Positions 12,601-27,600 of a stretch of 64,000 bases of DNA are shown here, in pieces (the first letter of the stretch is position 1; every line of letters starts with the position of its first letter). Under the pieces are notes generated by a model, which had not been told where the DNA came from, ran no database searches, and saw only the letters and a program-made list of their open reading frames with translations. Origin of the DNA: Elysia chlorotica (lineage: Eukaryota > Mollusca > Gastropoda > Plakobranchidae); contig RQTK01001133.1 in the NCBI GenBank assembly GCA_003991915.1, forward strand, positions 43,773-107,772. Reading direction: 5' to 3'. Position numbers and translations under genes: made by a program.

Positions 12601-15600
12601 CACTCCTGCTAACCATTTACACTAGTGCTTGGAAAGGAATGTTTTTAGTAAACTCCAATACTCGCTTACATGGCGGTAGGAAAACATTGCCAGGTGTCAC
12701 TTGATCCTTCTTGCCTAAGACGATCGTTTGTCAATGGCGACCACTTTTGTCTATGTTCTTTGTTGGCAGATTTGACTGTATCCTGGAAAGTTACATGCAC
12801 TGTTACTCACAATCTCTCTTTCTCTCCTTTTTTCCTCCTCTTTTCAACTTCCTTAGAGCCAAATACTATATATTATGTTACTGATTTTTATTAATGTTTT
12901 AATCAGGTTTATCAAGATGGTTTATTAATAGTAGAAGGTAACTTTACTTTTGTTTTTATTTTAATACATTTTTTTCTTTCCGCAGCCATATTGGGGGCAA
13001 CACAGTGGCCAGTTTATCTGCCGACACATTTTCTTGTATGGCACAGTTGAAATCAATGTAAGTTCAATCTTTGAAAAATGTGTTCGCAAAGCAGGGCTGT
13101 ATCTTTGCATTTTGTTTAGTTTGATGACTAACTTTGCTTTTATTGGGATATAATGTATGGGAAGGGGGGGGGGGCATGTAAAGAAAATATTGCCAATTCT
13201 CTTGAGATTCCATTGGTACAGTTAAAACCCACAGAAGTGAAGTTTTCCATGTGTTTAGTTGAATAATACTGAGGCGTGTATGCATAGTTTGTGTTCATTT
13301 TCTTTTTAGTTTGTCTTTATTTAAATCAAACTATGTATACCCTGAAACACTCTTTTTACAGCACAATATTCTTTCTTATTGATAAGGAAAACACAACCAT
13401 GGTGTCTCTAGATAAAGAAAAGCACATTTGAAGGTGGCCATCCATGTTTAACACCATTTGTAGTTTCTGTCTCATGAAAGCGCTGTATGCTGACATTATA
13501 GTAATGTAAGCCTTAGTGAAGTATGGCTATTCAAATTTCTGTCAAATCTGTAACCTTAGAATTAACAATGTTGAGACACATTTAGGATCACTTTGAAATA
13601 AAACTTGTTCAGTACTATAGAGTAGTCAACTAGAAAAGATTAGTTTGAAATTAAAAGTAGTGTTATCAGACCCAGAGCAGTATTTTCGAAACCTAAAATA
13701 AAATTTTTTAATTGCTTTGACATTTAGATTTTATTATGTAGGTGAAAATCTCAATTTGCAATAATATTTTTTCTGTTAAAATAAACTTTCAAAACACTTT
13801 TTTTTGTCAATGAAATTTTCTGGAGAGATGACTCTTAAATGTCCATAATTATTAGTATTTAAAATGGAAATTATATACATACATGATAAAATCGAGAGTC
13901 CAAATGCAGTGCTTTGTGTTTTTATTTTTGTTCGATGATTTCAGATTTAAAAAAAAAGTTAAAATGGATTGTGTCCTTAAAAAAATTTGCTTCTTTTGGA
14001 ATCAATATTGTTTAATTCTTGTCTTGTTTATTTCTATTTCTTTTATTAATAGGAGGCTGAATGATTTAAGTCTTTCTTTGTTACCAGAGGACGTTTTTGG
14101 TAGCAACACCAACCTTGAATTGATGTATGTAAATAGAAATCAAATCATAAAGTATTTTGATAACTAGTAGTGAAATCAGTTTTGTTTATTTAGATCTCTG
14201 AAAATATATGAAATGGTATCAACAAGAATTATTTACAGTTTGAAAGTACCTATTTTTCTTTAAATCAAGTGAAGTTGTTTACTTCATTAAGATTTATATT
14301 AGTCTTTTGTTTTTTTTACTTGCTAGCTGGGTCCATGCTATATACATTTTACTTTTTTTTATTGCAAAAATTAGTAAGAAACTATTATTTCAGTTTGCAG
14401 GCTTTTCCTTAAAGAGCACCTCTTATGGGTACATTCAACAATTATAAAATGTCTTTTAATTTTTCACATGACTCTTTTTTTTCCACAGTGATCTCAGCAA
14501 CAATATGATATCAAGTCTTCCTTCAGGACTCTTTGCGGGCATTGTGTCCCTGAGATCTTTGTAAGTATCACTATAGGCTTCTCATTTTGATCCCAACGGC
14601 ATAGGCTAAAGTGACACAATATCAGACTCTAAAAGTTTCCAAATCGGAGTCTGTATTCATTCGCTCCTATTTAAACTTCTTTTTGTCACCTTATTACAAT
14701 GTACTATTTTAGAAAAATGTAAGGCTATGACGGTGAATCCAGCAAAAGTTGCTGATAAAAGTTAAGAGCAAGCTAAAGCCCTTCAACATAGAGAAACTTC
14801 TTTTTATGTTCAACCTTTTAAAGTGCAGTTGATGCTTCTCGGTACACTATAAACAACTCAAAAGGTCCAAATAAATAATGAAATTCAGAATTGCGTCCTA
14901 TAGACCCTGGTTGCTTCAGATCAAAGATGTGGTGTTTATTGTTTTAAATAAGCGGTTTTTGGTACAATGCAAAGTTTTGCTGGCACAAGCATGTATGCTG
15001 ATGGTCAACATAGGTGGGTAGCAGTATGGAAACATTAAAAAAAAAAATATATATATATATATGATTGGTTAGAAAGGCAAGTTCATAAATTCTCCAGAAG
15101 CTGAAACTTCTTTTTTTAATAACAAAATAAAGGCCCACTAAATGTAATTTTTTCCAGAAATATGGCAGGGAACCCATTGCTTTGTGACTGTGACTTGCTG
15201 TGGCTGAAAGTCTATGTGAACGAGATGCTGGATGCAGGTGGGACGCTCCTGGAGGCGGAGTCAACACTATGCCACACACAAAACCAGGGACAGAGCCTTG
15301 CGATGTTCAACAGCTTTACAGTATTTGATTTCTGTGAGTGGATGCCTCTCTCCTGTGTGGCTTAGAAACTCTTTCTTTTTCTCCTAAAAGATTGATCTGA
15401 TAAACTTTAGTATTTGATTTTACTTTTCATACTAATGTATTTTGCCTCTTCATAAAACTTTGTAATCGTAATGCTAATGATTGTCCAAAAGTTACAAATT
15501 AATGAATAACTATTCTATTCCATTTTGTATTTATAGTTTGCATGTTAAAATGGTGTGAAAATTGTGGACTGAATTTATTAAACGATCCCTCCTGATACTT

Positions 15601-18600
15601 TAAACTATTCTTTAGATTTTAATGATTTTTAGAAAAGCTTTCTTAAAAAAAAATAAAAATAAGACAGGTTGTACCCAATCACTGTTCTAACATTTAGTTT
15701 TATTGTCACTGATACAAAATTTGGGTTTGAATGTTTTGCGAAATTAAATAATTTTTTTTTCTCTTTAATATACTAAACATTTCTGTAGAAATCATTCGTT
15801 CTTTCTATTCCTTTGTAGTGAAAAGGAACGATGCTTTTATGATTAAAAAACAACAATTAGAAAAAAATGTATGTCTTTTTAAGAACTGTCAATATGGACC
15901 TGTTCTTTGTGACATCAAAAAATCTTTTGCGCAAAAATATGGTTATATGATGAGGATGGCATTTTTTCTTTGATTTTGAAAGAGGCATGTTGAATATGTA
16001 CATGTTCATATGCAAAGCTCTTTTTAATTTAGAATATAATTGTGTGATTTGATAACAAATTTGATAGTGTGTGTTAATTTAATGTGTCGTGAGTAACATT
16101 TGTTTCTCCTATTTCCTATGTTGATAAATTGTCCTAATCCCTTAGATTTGATCTAACTGCATGCCTAATGTTCCCAGAGGGTACCTAGTGTTGGTCTGTG
16201 TTGGACACACCATCACTTTCATCTTTTCTTGTCTAGAGCATGATGTGGCTCAGTGCCTTTTGGATCCTTATCATACAAAATAAGCAGTAGATTTAGAACT
16301 TTAGAAGTCCACATTCATCAACTTCTTTACCAGTAGGACTCTTAGCACAAATTTTCAGCTCTACTATTACAAATATGTCCTAAAGAAAGGTGAACAACTA
16401 AGTGAAAGGGCCCCAAAAAGGATGTGCAATTTGGACTTACAACCCTGCTGGTATAGAAGTAAATGTTCCATACAGTTGATTCCCCTGTTTGTAAGCTTCC
16501 CTATCCTTTGTCTTAACTAATATTTTTCTAACTGACCATGCCATGATTGCATGCCTCTCTGCTTCCTTACAAAGTAGCTGAGTGTGAAAACGACCATATT
16601 CTTGCCCGAACAAAGCGACAGAGCAGCTCGAGTGTGGGTGCTAGCTGCAGTGTCCACACCACTGGTGTAAAGTGTGGTAAGTCGGCAGTTATTATGTTCA
16701 ACCATGCATGCATATCCTCCCATATATATCAAGAGTATCTCTGCTACCACACTTGGTTTTCAAGGGCAAAATTTGGACACATGTGTATAAGTATATTACT
16801 AAACTCACATTGAATTTATTTATCTTCATGTTATCACATTTATTGCCTCTTGCTCAAAATTTGCTGGCTTTAATTTCACGGCACTATGGTTTGCTTCATT
16901 ATACACCAAACATTCTTTGCTGGTAAATGGAACATTTGGTTAAGATACTTTCTTTGCCTTTTTATATTGGCTGTTTTGTTTTTGATTTTTGTTTTGTTTT
17001 AAATTGGAAATCCTTTACAATGCACATAACCATATTGTTATTGTATTATACATTTTTTAGTCTAGGAATATTTTGAAAATAATGATATCATTGTTTAGAA
17101 GTAGATCCATATGAGAAATATAATTTCCTTATTTGAGTTGCTTCACTTTTTTTTTTTTATTAAATAAGAGGATACATTTTTAGTTGCTTGATTTTATTAT
17201 CGGTTGGAATTACCTTTACTCAATTTATGTTGAACACCTCATATTTGTATTTTTTAAAAATATTTTTGTCAATGTATAACCCAAATTAAATGCCACTATC
17301 ATTACTCATTGTTTAAAACAAAATATATTCTGTTCTTTCAAAATGGTCCTTGACTTTTGTTGTTCCTGTTATATGCTTTTTCTTTAAATTGATTCAGCAC
17401 AGATGACTGTCGCATTAAAATTTGAGAGGCATTATACATTTTCCATATTGGTAGATTTTATTTTAGTGTGGGTGTGTTTTTTGTTTTGTTTTTTATTGCT
17501 TTGTTTTTTGGGGTGTTTTTTTTCAGTGTGTCACTACAATACACTAATCTAGAATAGTGCTACTAACTAAAGCAGCTCTGGAAACTTAATGCCGTGCTGT
17601 GGAATGAGTTTGTGCTAAAACCTAATTGAACTGTTTGCTTTTGTCAGAATGTGAACTGTTTAATGCAATTTTGTTTATTTTTTATTTTTTTTTTTTTTAC
17701 TTTGAAACAGATACAATAGATGCTCGATTTTATTTCAACTGTAGCTCAAGCCCACATCTCTTATACTTTGTCTACTTTTGTTTGATTACAAAAAAATATC
17801 AACCATGTAAATATGGAATTGGTAGTCACTGAAAAGCAGTAAATGTTATATAAAAAGAAGTAAAATAACATAATATGTGGGCTGTCTTTGGCGAACCTTT
17901 TCTATTTTTTTTTCAGACCTTGTACAAAAAATCATAAATTTAGATTCTGGAGCTCATTTAAGATCTTTCTGCTGTATATGTGTCTATCTCTCTATCTCCC
18001 TATCACTCCTTCCCTGTTCCTGATATTGAATGTTATTGTCCACTTTAAAAATGTTTTTACTTTCAGAAAGGATAAAGGACATTTTTGAAAGAAAAATATA
18101 TTCTATTTTATCATTAGATTTGTTGAATATCCTATCCAAGTGTTTATTTTCTAAATAAAGAAAAGAAACAATTTAGTTACCAATACCAACAAATTTGAAT
18201 TCTTTTAAAACATTGAATGTAATCTTATGTTTTCACATTAATTATAAGCCTTGAAAAAAATTGTATCTTTATAGTCTCGTAAACTATTAAAGATTGTAAG
18301 CCTTGTTTTTCCTTAACTAGCACTTAACAGCATGTTTTATATTATAATATTTTATTTGCAATACCCCATCAATTCTATTGAAAAAAAAAATCTCATTGTA
18401 ACTTTCCTGAAATTCTCTTCGTGTGAAATCAAAAGGTGCCACAAGAGCCGGATCGTGTGTGTTTGACTTTGCCCAGCAAAGCTACTCCGTAGTGCGCTAC
18501 ACTTCCCTTGTGACGAACACTTCCCTTGGAAGCCTGGAGCAGAACACTTGCAGAGATCACTGTCACCGAGACGGCGCCACCTACTTCCTGTATGAGAACA

Positions 18601-21600
18601 TCACCACATCGCTGTGTCTTTGTGGGGACGTCGTCGCAGTGCCGGGATGCACCAACTGTGACGCCACAATGGTGCAGGGTCTGTCCTTGACCTCTGACCT
18701 GTGTGGCGGACAGTACACCCACTTAAATGGCGCTGCCAGCGTGATGCATGACTTTGATGTCAGTGTGTCGTCATCAGTGACAGCCTCACATGCACCCTCA
18801 ATGCTACAGGTGTTTGAAGAAGCGACGTTTGTCTATTCAGGAGGGCCATCTGGGTATGACACTTGCACCTGGAACTTTGGGGATGCATCCACTGCGACAG
18901 TGTTAAGCTCAACATCGGTGACTCATACGTTTGTCTATGTGGGCAGTTTCACTGTGAGTCTCAGCCTCAGTGCGTCGGCTGCCCCAGCAGTGCCTGAGAT
19001 CCAAGTTTCCTTCAAAGTCACTGTAGTTGCGCCAACTGAACTCGGCCAGATGAGTTGTTCAATGTACTCGGTCCGCTCCCTAGAGGATGTGACAAATATT
19101 GGTGTTCAGTTTGCCTCAGCCCGAGCTCAAAGCATCACCTGGACGCGGGAGGATCAAAGCTCCTCACCGGTTTCAATAGAAGGAGAAGGTGAGAACACAA
19201 TATTTGTGATGTGACTACACAATCTGGGGATCAAATTTGCTTTATATCTACAGCTTATATAACTTATCTGACATCCACATAATATAACTATAGACATGTG
19301 TTCTAGAAAGTAAGTTATCAAATGGCCTGCCTACAATATGAATTGTCAGTCTCTAAGCGTGTGCTTCAACATTGATGAGTCTTCGGCACATAATAATTGA
19401 TGTTGTTCCTCGATTTCTTCTCTTTCTATTCTTCTTGCTCCTCTTCCTGCTCCTTCTACTTCTCCTCCTTCCAAATGAACTTCTTCATCTGTCATACATG
19501 CATCCGGTGTTTTTTGTTGTGCTTTGTTTTGTTTGATAATTAATATTTGGTCTTTCTACTAGGTTTTTCAGAGACATCTGAACCACTGAGAGATGGTATC
19601 AATTTCATTTTACTGTTTGATCCCATATGATATTATTTGTATATTATTGTGTAAGATGAATTCAACTTTCAGTTGAAATGTAAATTATTTTTTTTTCCAA
19701 ATATATTGACGACAGCCCTTGTTTGAAATTAACCACCCTTAACAAAAATATTACCACTCTCAAGGAACAAGAGAGTAAAGGGAGATAACATATGTGTACC
19801 CAGTGATAGTGCAATCATCTTCCCTATTTTCAGATTTGTGATTGCGTCGATGAATATAGATCAAGGAGAAAAATATGTACCCCAAATGGAAAAAAGGTTT
19901 TACCAAATCCTCTTGGTCTCCCTTTACAACCGTTTTCATGGTGCAACTAGCTGTGTTGAAGTAGAATGAGTTGGTTATTAAGGGAAAACCTTTCTTTAGA
20001 GCAAAAGATTCCTTACCTTTAAGTTTTGTCTATCTTGGATACTCTATAAATATCTCAGCAAGGTTTTTGATTTTTGTAAATTATAGAGACCAAATGACTC
20101 AAAACATAGTAAAGATCTCACAATAGCATCTGATATTTGTATCTTTCCTGGATGGAAGACTATGTCTCACAGAAGGTTCTTAGATTTTGGTTTGTCTTGA
20201 CAAGACATCTAAACCCAGTGTTCTCTGTCCATGTCTCACAGAAATGTATGTATATTTTGGTCTATACTGGAAACACACCTTTCAAATCAGTGAACACAGG
20301 AAGAATTTTGACAGGCATTTACCTTTACATGAAATGATAATAGTAGAATTATATTGTGGCTTTGCTAACAAATGTACAGTTAAGTTTTTTTGTCATTACT
20401 AAATTTAATATCATACTCTATTTGTGTTTAAAATTAGATAAATGCTCCCACTTTATCTTTCGTCTGTCTTTGATAAACTTCCACAATGTTTTTGTGCAAC
20501 ACCTGACATCTTAAGATATGCAGATTTAAGAGTGAAAAATACCCATACAATAATGTTCTTGACGTTACCCCTTTTACAAAAGTAGTTGCATGAATCTTGT
20601 GTAGACCCCTGAATAATCATTGAATTACCCAAAACTGTCCAAATTCCTTTAACACTTAACCCCATATTTTTAATCATTTTTTTTCTTCCATTAATGAGTT
20701 AAAAGCCATTTGAAACTAATAACTTAACCATTTAGTATTATATTTTTACTAATGTAGCCCCATTCTCCCATGTACATACGTTTTTCTTTCAGTACACTTG
20801 ATAAGAACCTGAGTGATTACGATGTTAAATTTTCACAGGAACTTTCGTTTGTTTTGTTTTGTTTTGTTTGTTGTTTTTATCAAATTGTCTCTTCAAGCTC
20901 AAAATTATTGATATGAATTATGAGAGAAAATTCTCTCTTCACCTTTCTTGAAGATGTTGATAGTCAGTTTAATAGGACTCGAAAAACTTCCGAAAAAAAT
21001 CTTTTCAATTAATTTCGAACAAAAACTTTTAAAAATTTGTGTACCATATATGTGTCTAGTATCTGCACTGTATGTGGTTTAGTGCGTTTTTGTCACAATC
21101 CTCATTTAAAAAGTGCTCCTGATGTTCAATGATTCCATGATTCAATTAACTAGTTAATAATAAACTTGTCCCTGTCTCAAAACTTGATTCGCTGAAACCC
21201 AATCAAGAAACATGCTCTTGATTGACTGTTTTGATCCTCAGGTTCATGTGAATCGGGCTGGACCAGCTTTCATGATCGTTGCATCCAAGCAACCCAGACG
21301 GCTTTGACCATGGATGCAGCAAACTCTGCCTGTTCTAGCCTCGGTGGGCGCCTACTAAGGTTCCACTCGCTTAGCGAGGTAGATGCTCTACGGGCGGATC
21401 AATCCTTGTTCACATCTGGTGCAGGTAGGCCAAATATCTTTGGTTGGTTCAAAGAGGGGGGAAAGTTTAAGATGTACAAATGTATCTGGTATATATTGCA
21501 ATGAAAAATTTAGTTAGACAGGCTGTGTAACTTGTGTGTGATGAAGCTCTGTATTGCTGATAATGTAAGGGTTGAAATTTAGGTAATGGCTATATTGTTA

Positions 21601-24600
21601 CTGTTAGGGAATGCTAGTGGTATGAAATATTAACTAAGGGGAGTTTTTTGTAAGTATGATAAAAATATCAATTTCTAAGTCATAATTGAGAGTAATTTCT
21701 ATCCTGATGCAATGTGGAAACGATTTTTGATCTGATCTTGGTGAGAGCAATACATATATCCAAGTTTAAAGCAATTTTTATGTCCTTTAGGATAAGAATT
21801 ATGATATACTGTAAAACAAAATTAGAATAAGTCTATCAAAGTGGCAAAGAAAAGTCAAAGGATTTTACCATTGAAGAGTACTTTTGGATTCACTTTCATG
21901 TATTTATTGTTCTTTTCAAGGCACATCTTACTACACTGGGGCTGTATGGATTGAGCACTCCCACTGTTACATGTGGAAGTTTTCATTTGACAAAGCATTT
22001 GCCTTCAAGGAGACTTTGCCTTACCCAGACCAGGGGGATTGTGTGCAGCTTTCAGAGTCCGGTCTCTCAGGTGTTGATTGCAGTCAGCAGCTTCCTTATA
22101 TTTGTGAAAAAGGTATTTGTTTTTTTAATGAAAATTTATGCCAATGTAAAGTTCATGAAATACTTTAAAAAAATTGTGACTTGAATGCTTGTTGTGTTTG
22201 AAGTTTATACGCTGAATGCCTGTTTTGAATGTCAAGTTGGAAGTCAGTCAGTGAAAGCGAGTGCGCTATCAGGCTCAGGTAACATGACCAGAGTGACCCC
22301 TGAGTGATCCCTTGCGGGATATCAGAACAACGGCAAACTAAGTGCTCCGCTGCAAACCATTGTGTTATATACTTGCCAACTTGACTTTATTCACGACTGA
22401 TGCAATTATTGCTCAATCCCCTATCAGGTGGCCATGTTGCTTACTGGCTGGGTTGGTATCAGAAAAACGTGACAGGTTGAGAAATAAGCTTGTGCACATC
22501 AGAAAAACGTGACAGGCTGAGAAATAAGTTTGTGCACCCCATTCCTTTTCTATGTGACAGTAGGCATAATTGTCAGACTTGGGATTAACTGCAATGCAGC
22601 TTAGTTGCTGTTGATGTACATTAAGAAACCAACCAATAAACAGCTTTTGCAATACATTCCACCTTAACCACACCTTTATCCTGCTTGCAGATCCTGCAAC
22701 CTGTACAGGCAGATGGAGCCAGACCAGCCAAGTTTGCTATGCACTCGTCTCAACGGCTTCCACCTGGGACCAAGCACAGGCTCACTGTAACTCGACCTAC
22801 AGTAACGGAAAGCTGGCAGCATCCATCGCTGACAGTTCAGACAACACTCTCATTGCCAACATGCTCTCAGGGTAAAACAGTTGTTCAAATTGTGTGTAGC
22901 AAAGACTTTTTGATGTTTCCAAGGCTCTGCTTGAATATAATCAATTATTGGATGGATATATGCTGTTATGAATATAGAACTACTGCACTGAAAAAATAGT
23001 CATTTTGGCTTTTATTATTTCACCAAAATCTAAAACAATAATGTGGTAATGTTTATGCTTGAACATTAGCAACATTTTAGACGAAGTGTAGCTTTTATAA
23101 TGCAGTTGTGATGGTTCACTTGAGGCAGACTTTACAGCAATTGGTAGTATCCTATAACAGTATCAAAAGCACCTCATTAGAAAAACAAAGGGACATTATA
23201 ATTATCTATGTATCCTAGAAAAAACACATATGTTGTAAGAAAGGTAGGCCTACAAAATATTTCAAGTAAACTTCTTACTCAACATCCATAACAGACTTAT
23301 GTGGTAGTTTTTATTCCCAAAACCTTCCAATAGCTGTAATGCAACTACATGTATCTGGCTATCGTTGTGACAATATGGCTAAGAAGAGGAAGCCTCCTCT
23401 GACTGCCCGATACTTCTATTGAAACTATGTTACATGACCATCCTTAGAATAGACCAAACCTGCCTATTTAAATAAAATGAAAAATAGAAATACCCTTGAA
23501 ACTGTCTTTCAATGGTAAAAAGTACATTTTGTGTATCAATCAAAGTAGTTTTTTGTTCTGTATTGTTTTTGAAATGAATTACAACATTCTCCAGGGCTTC
23601 ATGGATTGGTCTAAGGGCCACAACTCTGCAGGGTTATTACGTCTGGCAAGATGGTGGCTCACTGACCCTCTCTGGCTTTTCTAACTGGGCCAGTGGGTCT
23701 GGGTCAGAGCCTTGTGTATCAATGGACACCACTGGACAGTGGCACAGAGAGGATTGTGATGCAGCGAGGCCATTTGTTTGTGAATACTTTGTTGGTGGTA
23801 AGTTGCCTCAATATTTGCCAATACCTTTTGGGTGGTAGCATAAGAATTAACTTTGCCATTAATTATGTCAGAAATTGTAATACAGCACTAGACTTTCTTA
23901 TTTCTTTACACATCATTAGATAACATAAAACTCTATTAATACTTTATTATTGAAAGGGTATTGTTTGACTACATTTATGTTAAGATAATACCATAGCTTT
24001 CTGATATCTTATTAGTAGTGAATTGTATGTAAAAATCTATCAATCTAGTTGTATTTTCTTTCTTACTAAAAAAATGTTTCTTGCTCTCCTGAAGATGAAA
24101 TCTCAGTCCCATGGAAGGTGGTGGGAACTCTGCCTTCTCAAGGCTTTCTTGATGCGCCTCTGGAAGTTACTCAAGTCTCAACCTCTGGCAGTGTTGGTTC
24201 CAGCATAGTCACAATGTTGCCAGGTAGGGCATTAAACTGTGGTGAAATTTCCTTAAATCTATACATATAAAATAAAACATGGAACAAAAAGCTGTAATTG
24301 TTTAAATGTTGGGCATAGCATTGTTGCAAAGACAGATTTAACTTCTTGGCACTTTTATGTTTATATGAGATTGGTCTGTATGTACACATAACTTCAAGAA
24401 GATAGTTGATGGTTTGCAATATGATTATGACTGTTTCTTAACTAGAGGAGGATAAAGCTGAGACCATAATTATTGTCTATTTAGCCATAGACTTGTTTCT
24501 AGTTGAAGTTTGTCCTTTAGGAAAATATAAGATTTATTTTTCCCCTTATGCAAAACGTGTTGATGTTTTTTTTACTTTTTTGGTTAAGTAAATATGTATC

Positions 24601-27600
24601 TATGCATTGTTATATATTATAGGCCTATTTATATCATTAATAGGCCTGATAAAATAACAAAGATTTGATTTGCAGAAACCATAATCAACTGCTTTTTTAT
24701 TTAAGATTCGAGGCTGTAAAAAAATGATAAATAGCAAACTTTAAAAATGTTTTAATTGAATTTTAGTGAAAACATTTGTGCATAATAAACTGAACAGTTA
24801 TATAAAAAAAATTAACTTTCAGGGTTTTGTTTGTGATAAACATGTACTAACAGTTTTTCAAATTACCTTTTTTCCTCCATGTTTTCAAGCATTATCAGGT
24901 TTAAAACTAAGCTGCAATAAGAAAAGCATCAAGTCAATCTCATTGTTATAGTGTTTATGTATTAAAGAATCTATTTATTTTTTTTTTCTTTAGGTTCGTG
25001 GTTTCATAGTGATGGTCAACTTGTGAGGTTTTTGGTAGGCACAAACAAACTCACAACAGATGCTGACCTTGCTCTTCAAATTTGGAGACCAACTTGTTCA
25101 ACTGGAGCTTTGGATAGTCCTGGTGAGTTGCATGACTCATGCGTTCAAAAAGTGAAGGTAAAAGTCAACAAGCCTTGATTCACTTTTTAAAATTGAAATA
25201 CTGTCTCCCACCTGAACTTTTTATGGACACGTTACTTAAAAGTCTATTAGATTTATTTCCCATAGACGCATCATTTTAAATAGCGTAAGTGGCAACAAGG
25301 TTAAAAAGATACAAATTTATATAAAAATACTGCATGTATCTCATTTTCAAGGATCATTTAAAGCACAGGTGTGACCAAAAAGAATAATTTATAATTATAT
25401 GATGAACAGTCATCAACTTGAGCTTAAGGTTATTTTTTATAATCTATTTGGAATAACATGTTTGGACGGAAATGCCAGTTCAAAGGCTTTATTTATTGTT
25501 CATAAAAACTATCCATTAAATGGGTAAAGACCTTGCTTAAACTTAGATCACTCTTTTTAGACACACACATTAAGATTCATTGCTGTATTGATCTAAGCTG
25601 TAAATTAAATTACATACAGTATCATGTATGAGAAAATTGAACTGCTTTCAATGGAAGATCTTGTATTTTTTAATCAGGTGACCGCCGTGTGATAGATGAG
25701 TTCAATAACTTTTCAAATTTTAAATTCAAATAGTAAGATTGTTAGGTAGCTTTAGTTAAATCTTCTTTAAAAAATATTCAAAGGTAATATATAGATTTTT
25801 CAAATATCAAATATTCTCTTTTGCAGGATGCAACAGCAACAGCCCATTTTTCACATGCACCAGCTCTGGTAGTCCAACATGCTCAACCAACACTTGTCCT
25901 GAAGGCAGCTACCTGTGTTTGCTGAGTCAGTCATGCATGGATCTCAATCAGCCTTGCACCTGCGCAGGCCTTTCATCTGTCATCCCTGCCATCAACTGTT
26001 CGAGCCAGACTGTATCCTCTAGTCTGCCTGCCTACGAGTTAATCAACTCATGGGTAGTCCGAGTGCCAGCGGGAACTGCCAGGATCCAGTTCAAGCCGTC
26101 TCAAGCGACAGACGTCCAGTTTGGTGATATTTTGGGCTTCCAAACATCTCGTAATGACCTGGTCAGAAATGAAGCATCCTCGAGTTCACAGTGGAGAAAT
26201 GCAGCAATGTCAAGAAGTAGCACGGCTGACTGGCTTAGTGTTACAACACTGGAAGATTCCACTGCTTACAGTATGAGCTTTGATGTTTTGTCTGATGTCA
26301 GTGCTGTGTTCACTGAAGTGCGGCAGACCTCTTCTCCCGGACCATCCTTGGGTTACATCACAGCAGCAGGCGACTACACCTTCACATCCTCGTTAAAGCA
26401 AACATCCTTAGGGACATGCACTGTATCAGTTATTGATGCTATTGCAGGTTTTTTGTGGATCTTCCCAGAGCCGACTCAAACTACAATCATTCAGGGTTCA
26501 ACTTCTACTGCTGTGGTCAAAGTTGCATCAGATCAAACGATGAACCTGGTGGTGAAAGTTCTCAAGGGCACTAACCCAATTGTCAGCTGGACCTTCAGCG
26601 GGAGCCCAACACAAGTTTCCAGCTCTTTACAGGCTAATTGCCCAACAAGTATCTCGCCAGTTCCAGAAAGTTGTGGCTACTCCAGCAGCTTTCTTAGTGA
26701 GCCGTACGCCGTCCTGCAGCATTCCTTCTCTGCCGGAGTCAGTCCTGTAAGCCTAACAGTTCATGTCGCAAATGATATCAGCTTTACTGAGATGACATTG
26801 TCATTTCAAGTGTATGCCCCTATTACTAATGTTGAATTCTATCATCAAGATTGTAAGACATATTCCAACTGTGACGTGTATGTAGAGAAAGGTGTCTTAC
26901 ATGAGTTTTTCGTTAGGGCATCAGGAGATATTGATGAAGTTGTGTACTTCAGAGATGTCAGTGTAATATCCGCAACACCAACAGCAACGGCTAACCTCTC
27001 TATGACATTCACAGTTGACGATGATGTGGTCCTATCTGTCAATGTATCTAACTCAGTGTCATGGATGATGATGGATTTAAATGTCCATGTACGCATTAGA
27101 GCAAACTTTGGGACTGTCAACTTTGTGTCTGGTTTAGATAAGGCAGCGCTAGGTGCTGTGGTGCAAATCTCAGCCAGGGTCTCTGTAACCTTTGGAGCCC
27201 CCATATCAGTCACCTGGATCATTGGCAATGTGAATTCTACCTATGATGTGACCAGTTCAACCAACATCTTGACACCTTCGCTCAGTGCTCACATATTTCA
27301 AACCTCTGGTAATGTGTCTGTCACTATTTTGTTAGAGGATCCTTTTGGTGACAGTGTGTCAGACACGATGGTGGTGGAGGTCTACAAGATTCCAGACACA
27401 GTTGTGCTGAGCTCAAGCCTCTCTGAAATTGCCACAGGGGAACAGTTTGAGCTCTCCATTAGGGTTGACAATTGTTCAACATCTGATGACTATCACTATG
27501 GCCAGATACATTTCTCTGTGGACTGGGGTACCGGCACTGCTCCAACTGTTTGGCAGGATTCCAATCCCATACAAACCTTGAATCATCAGATAGACACAGT

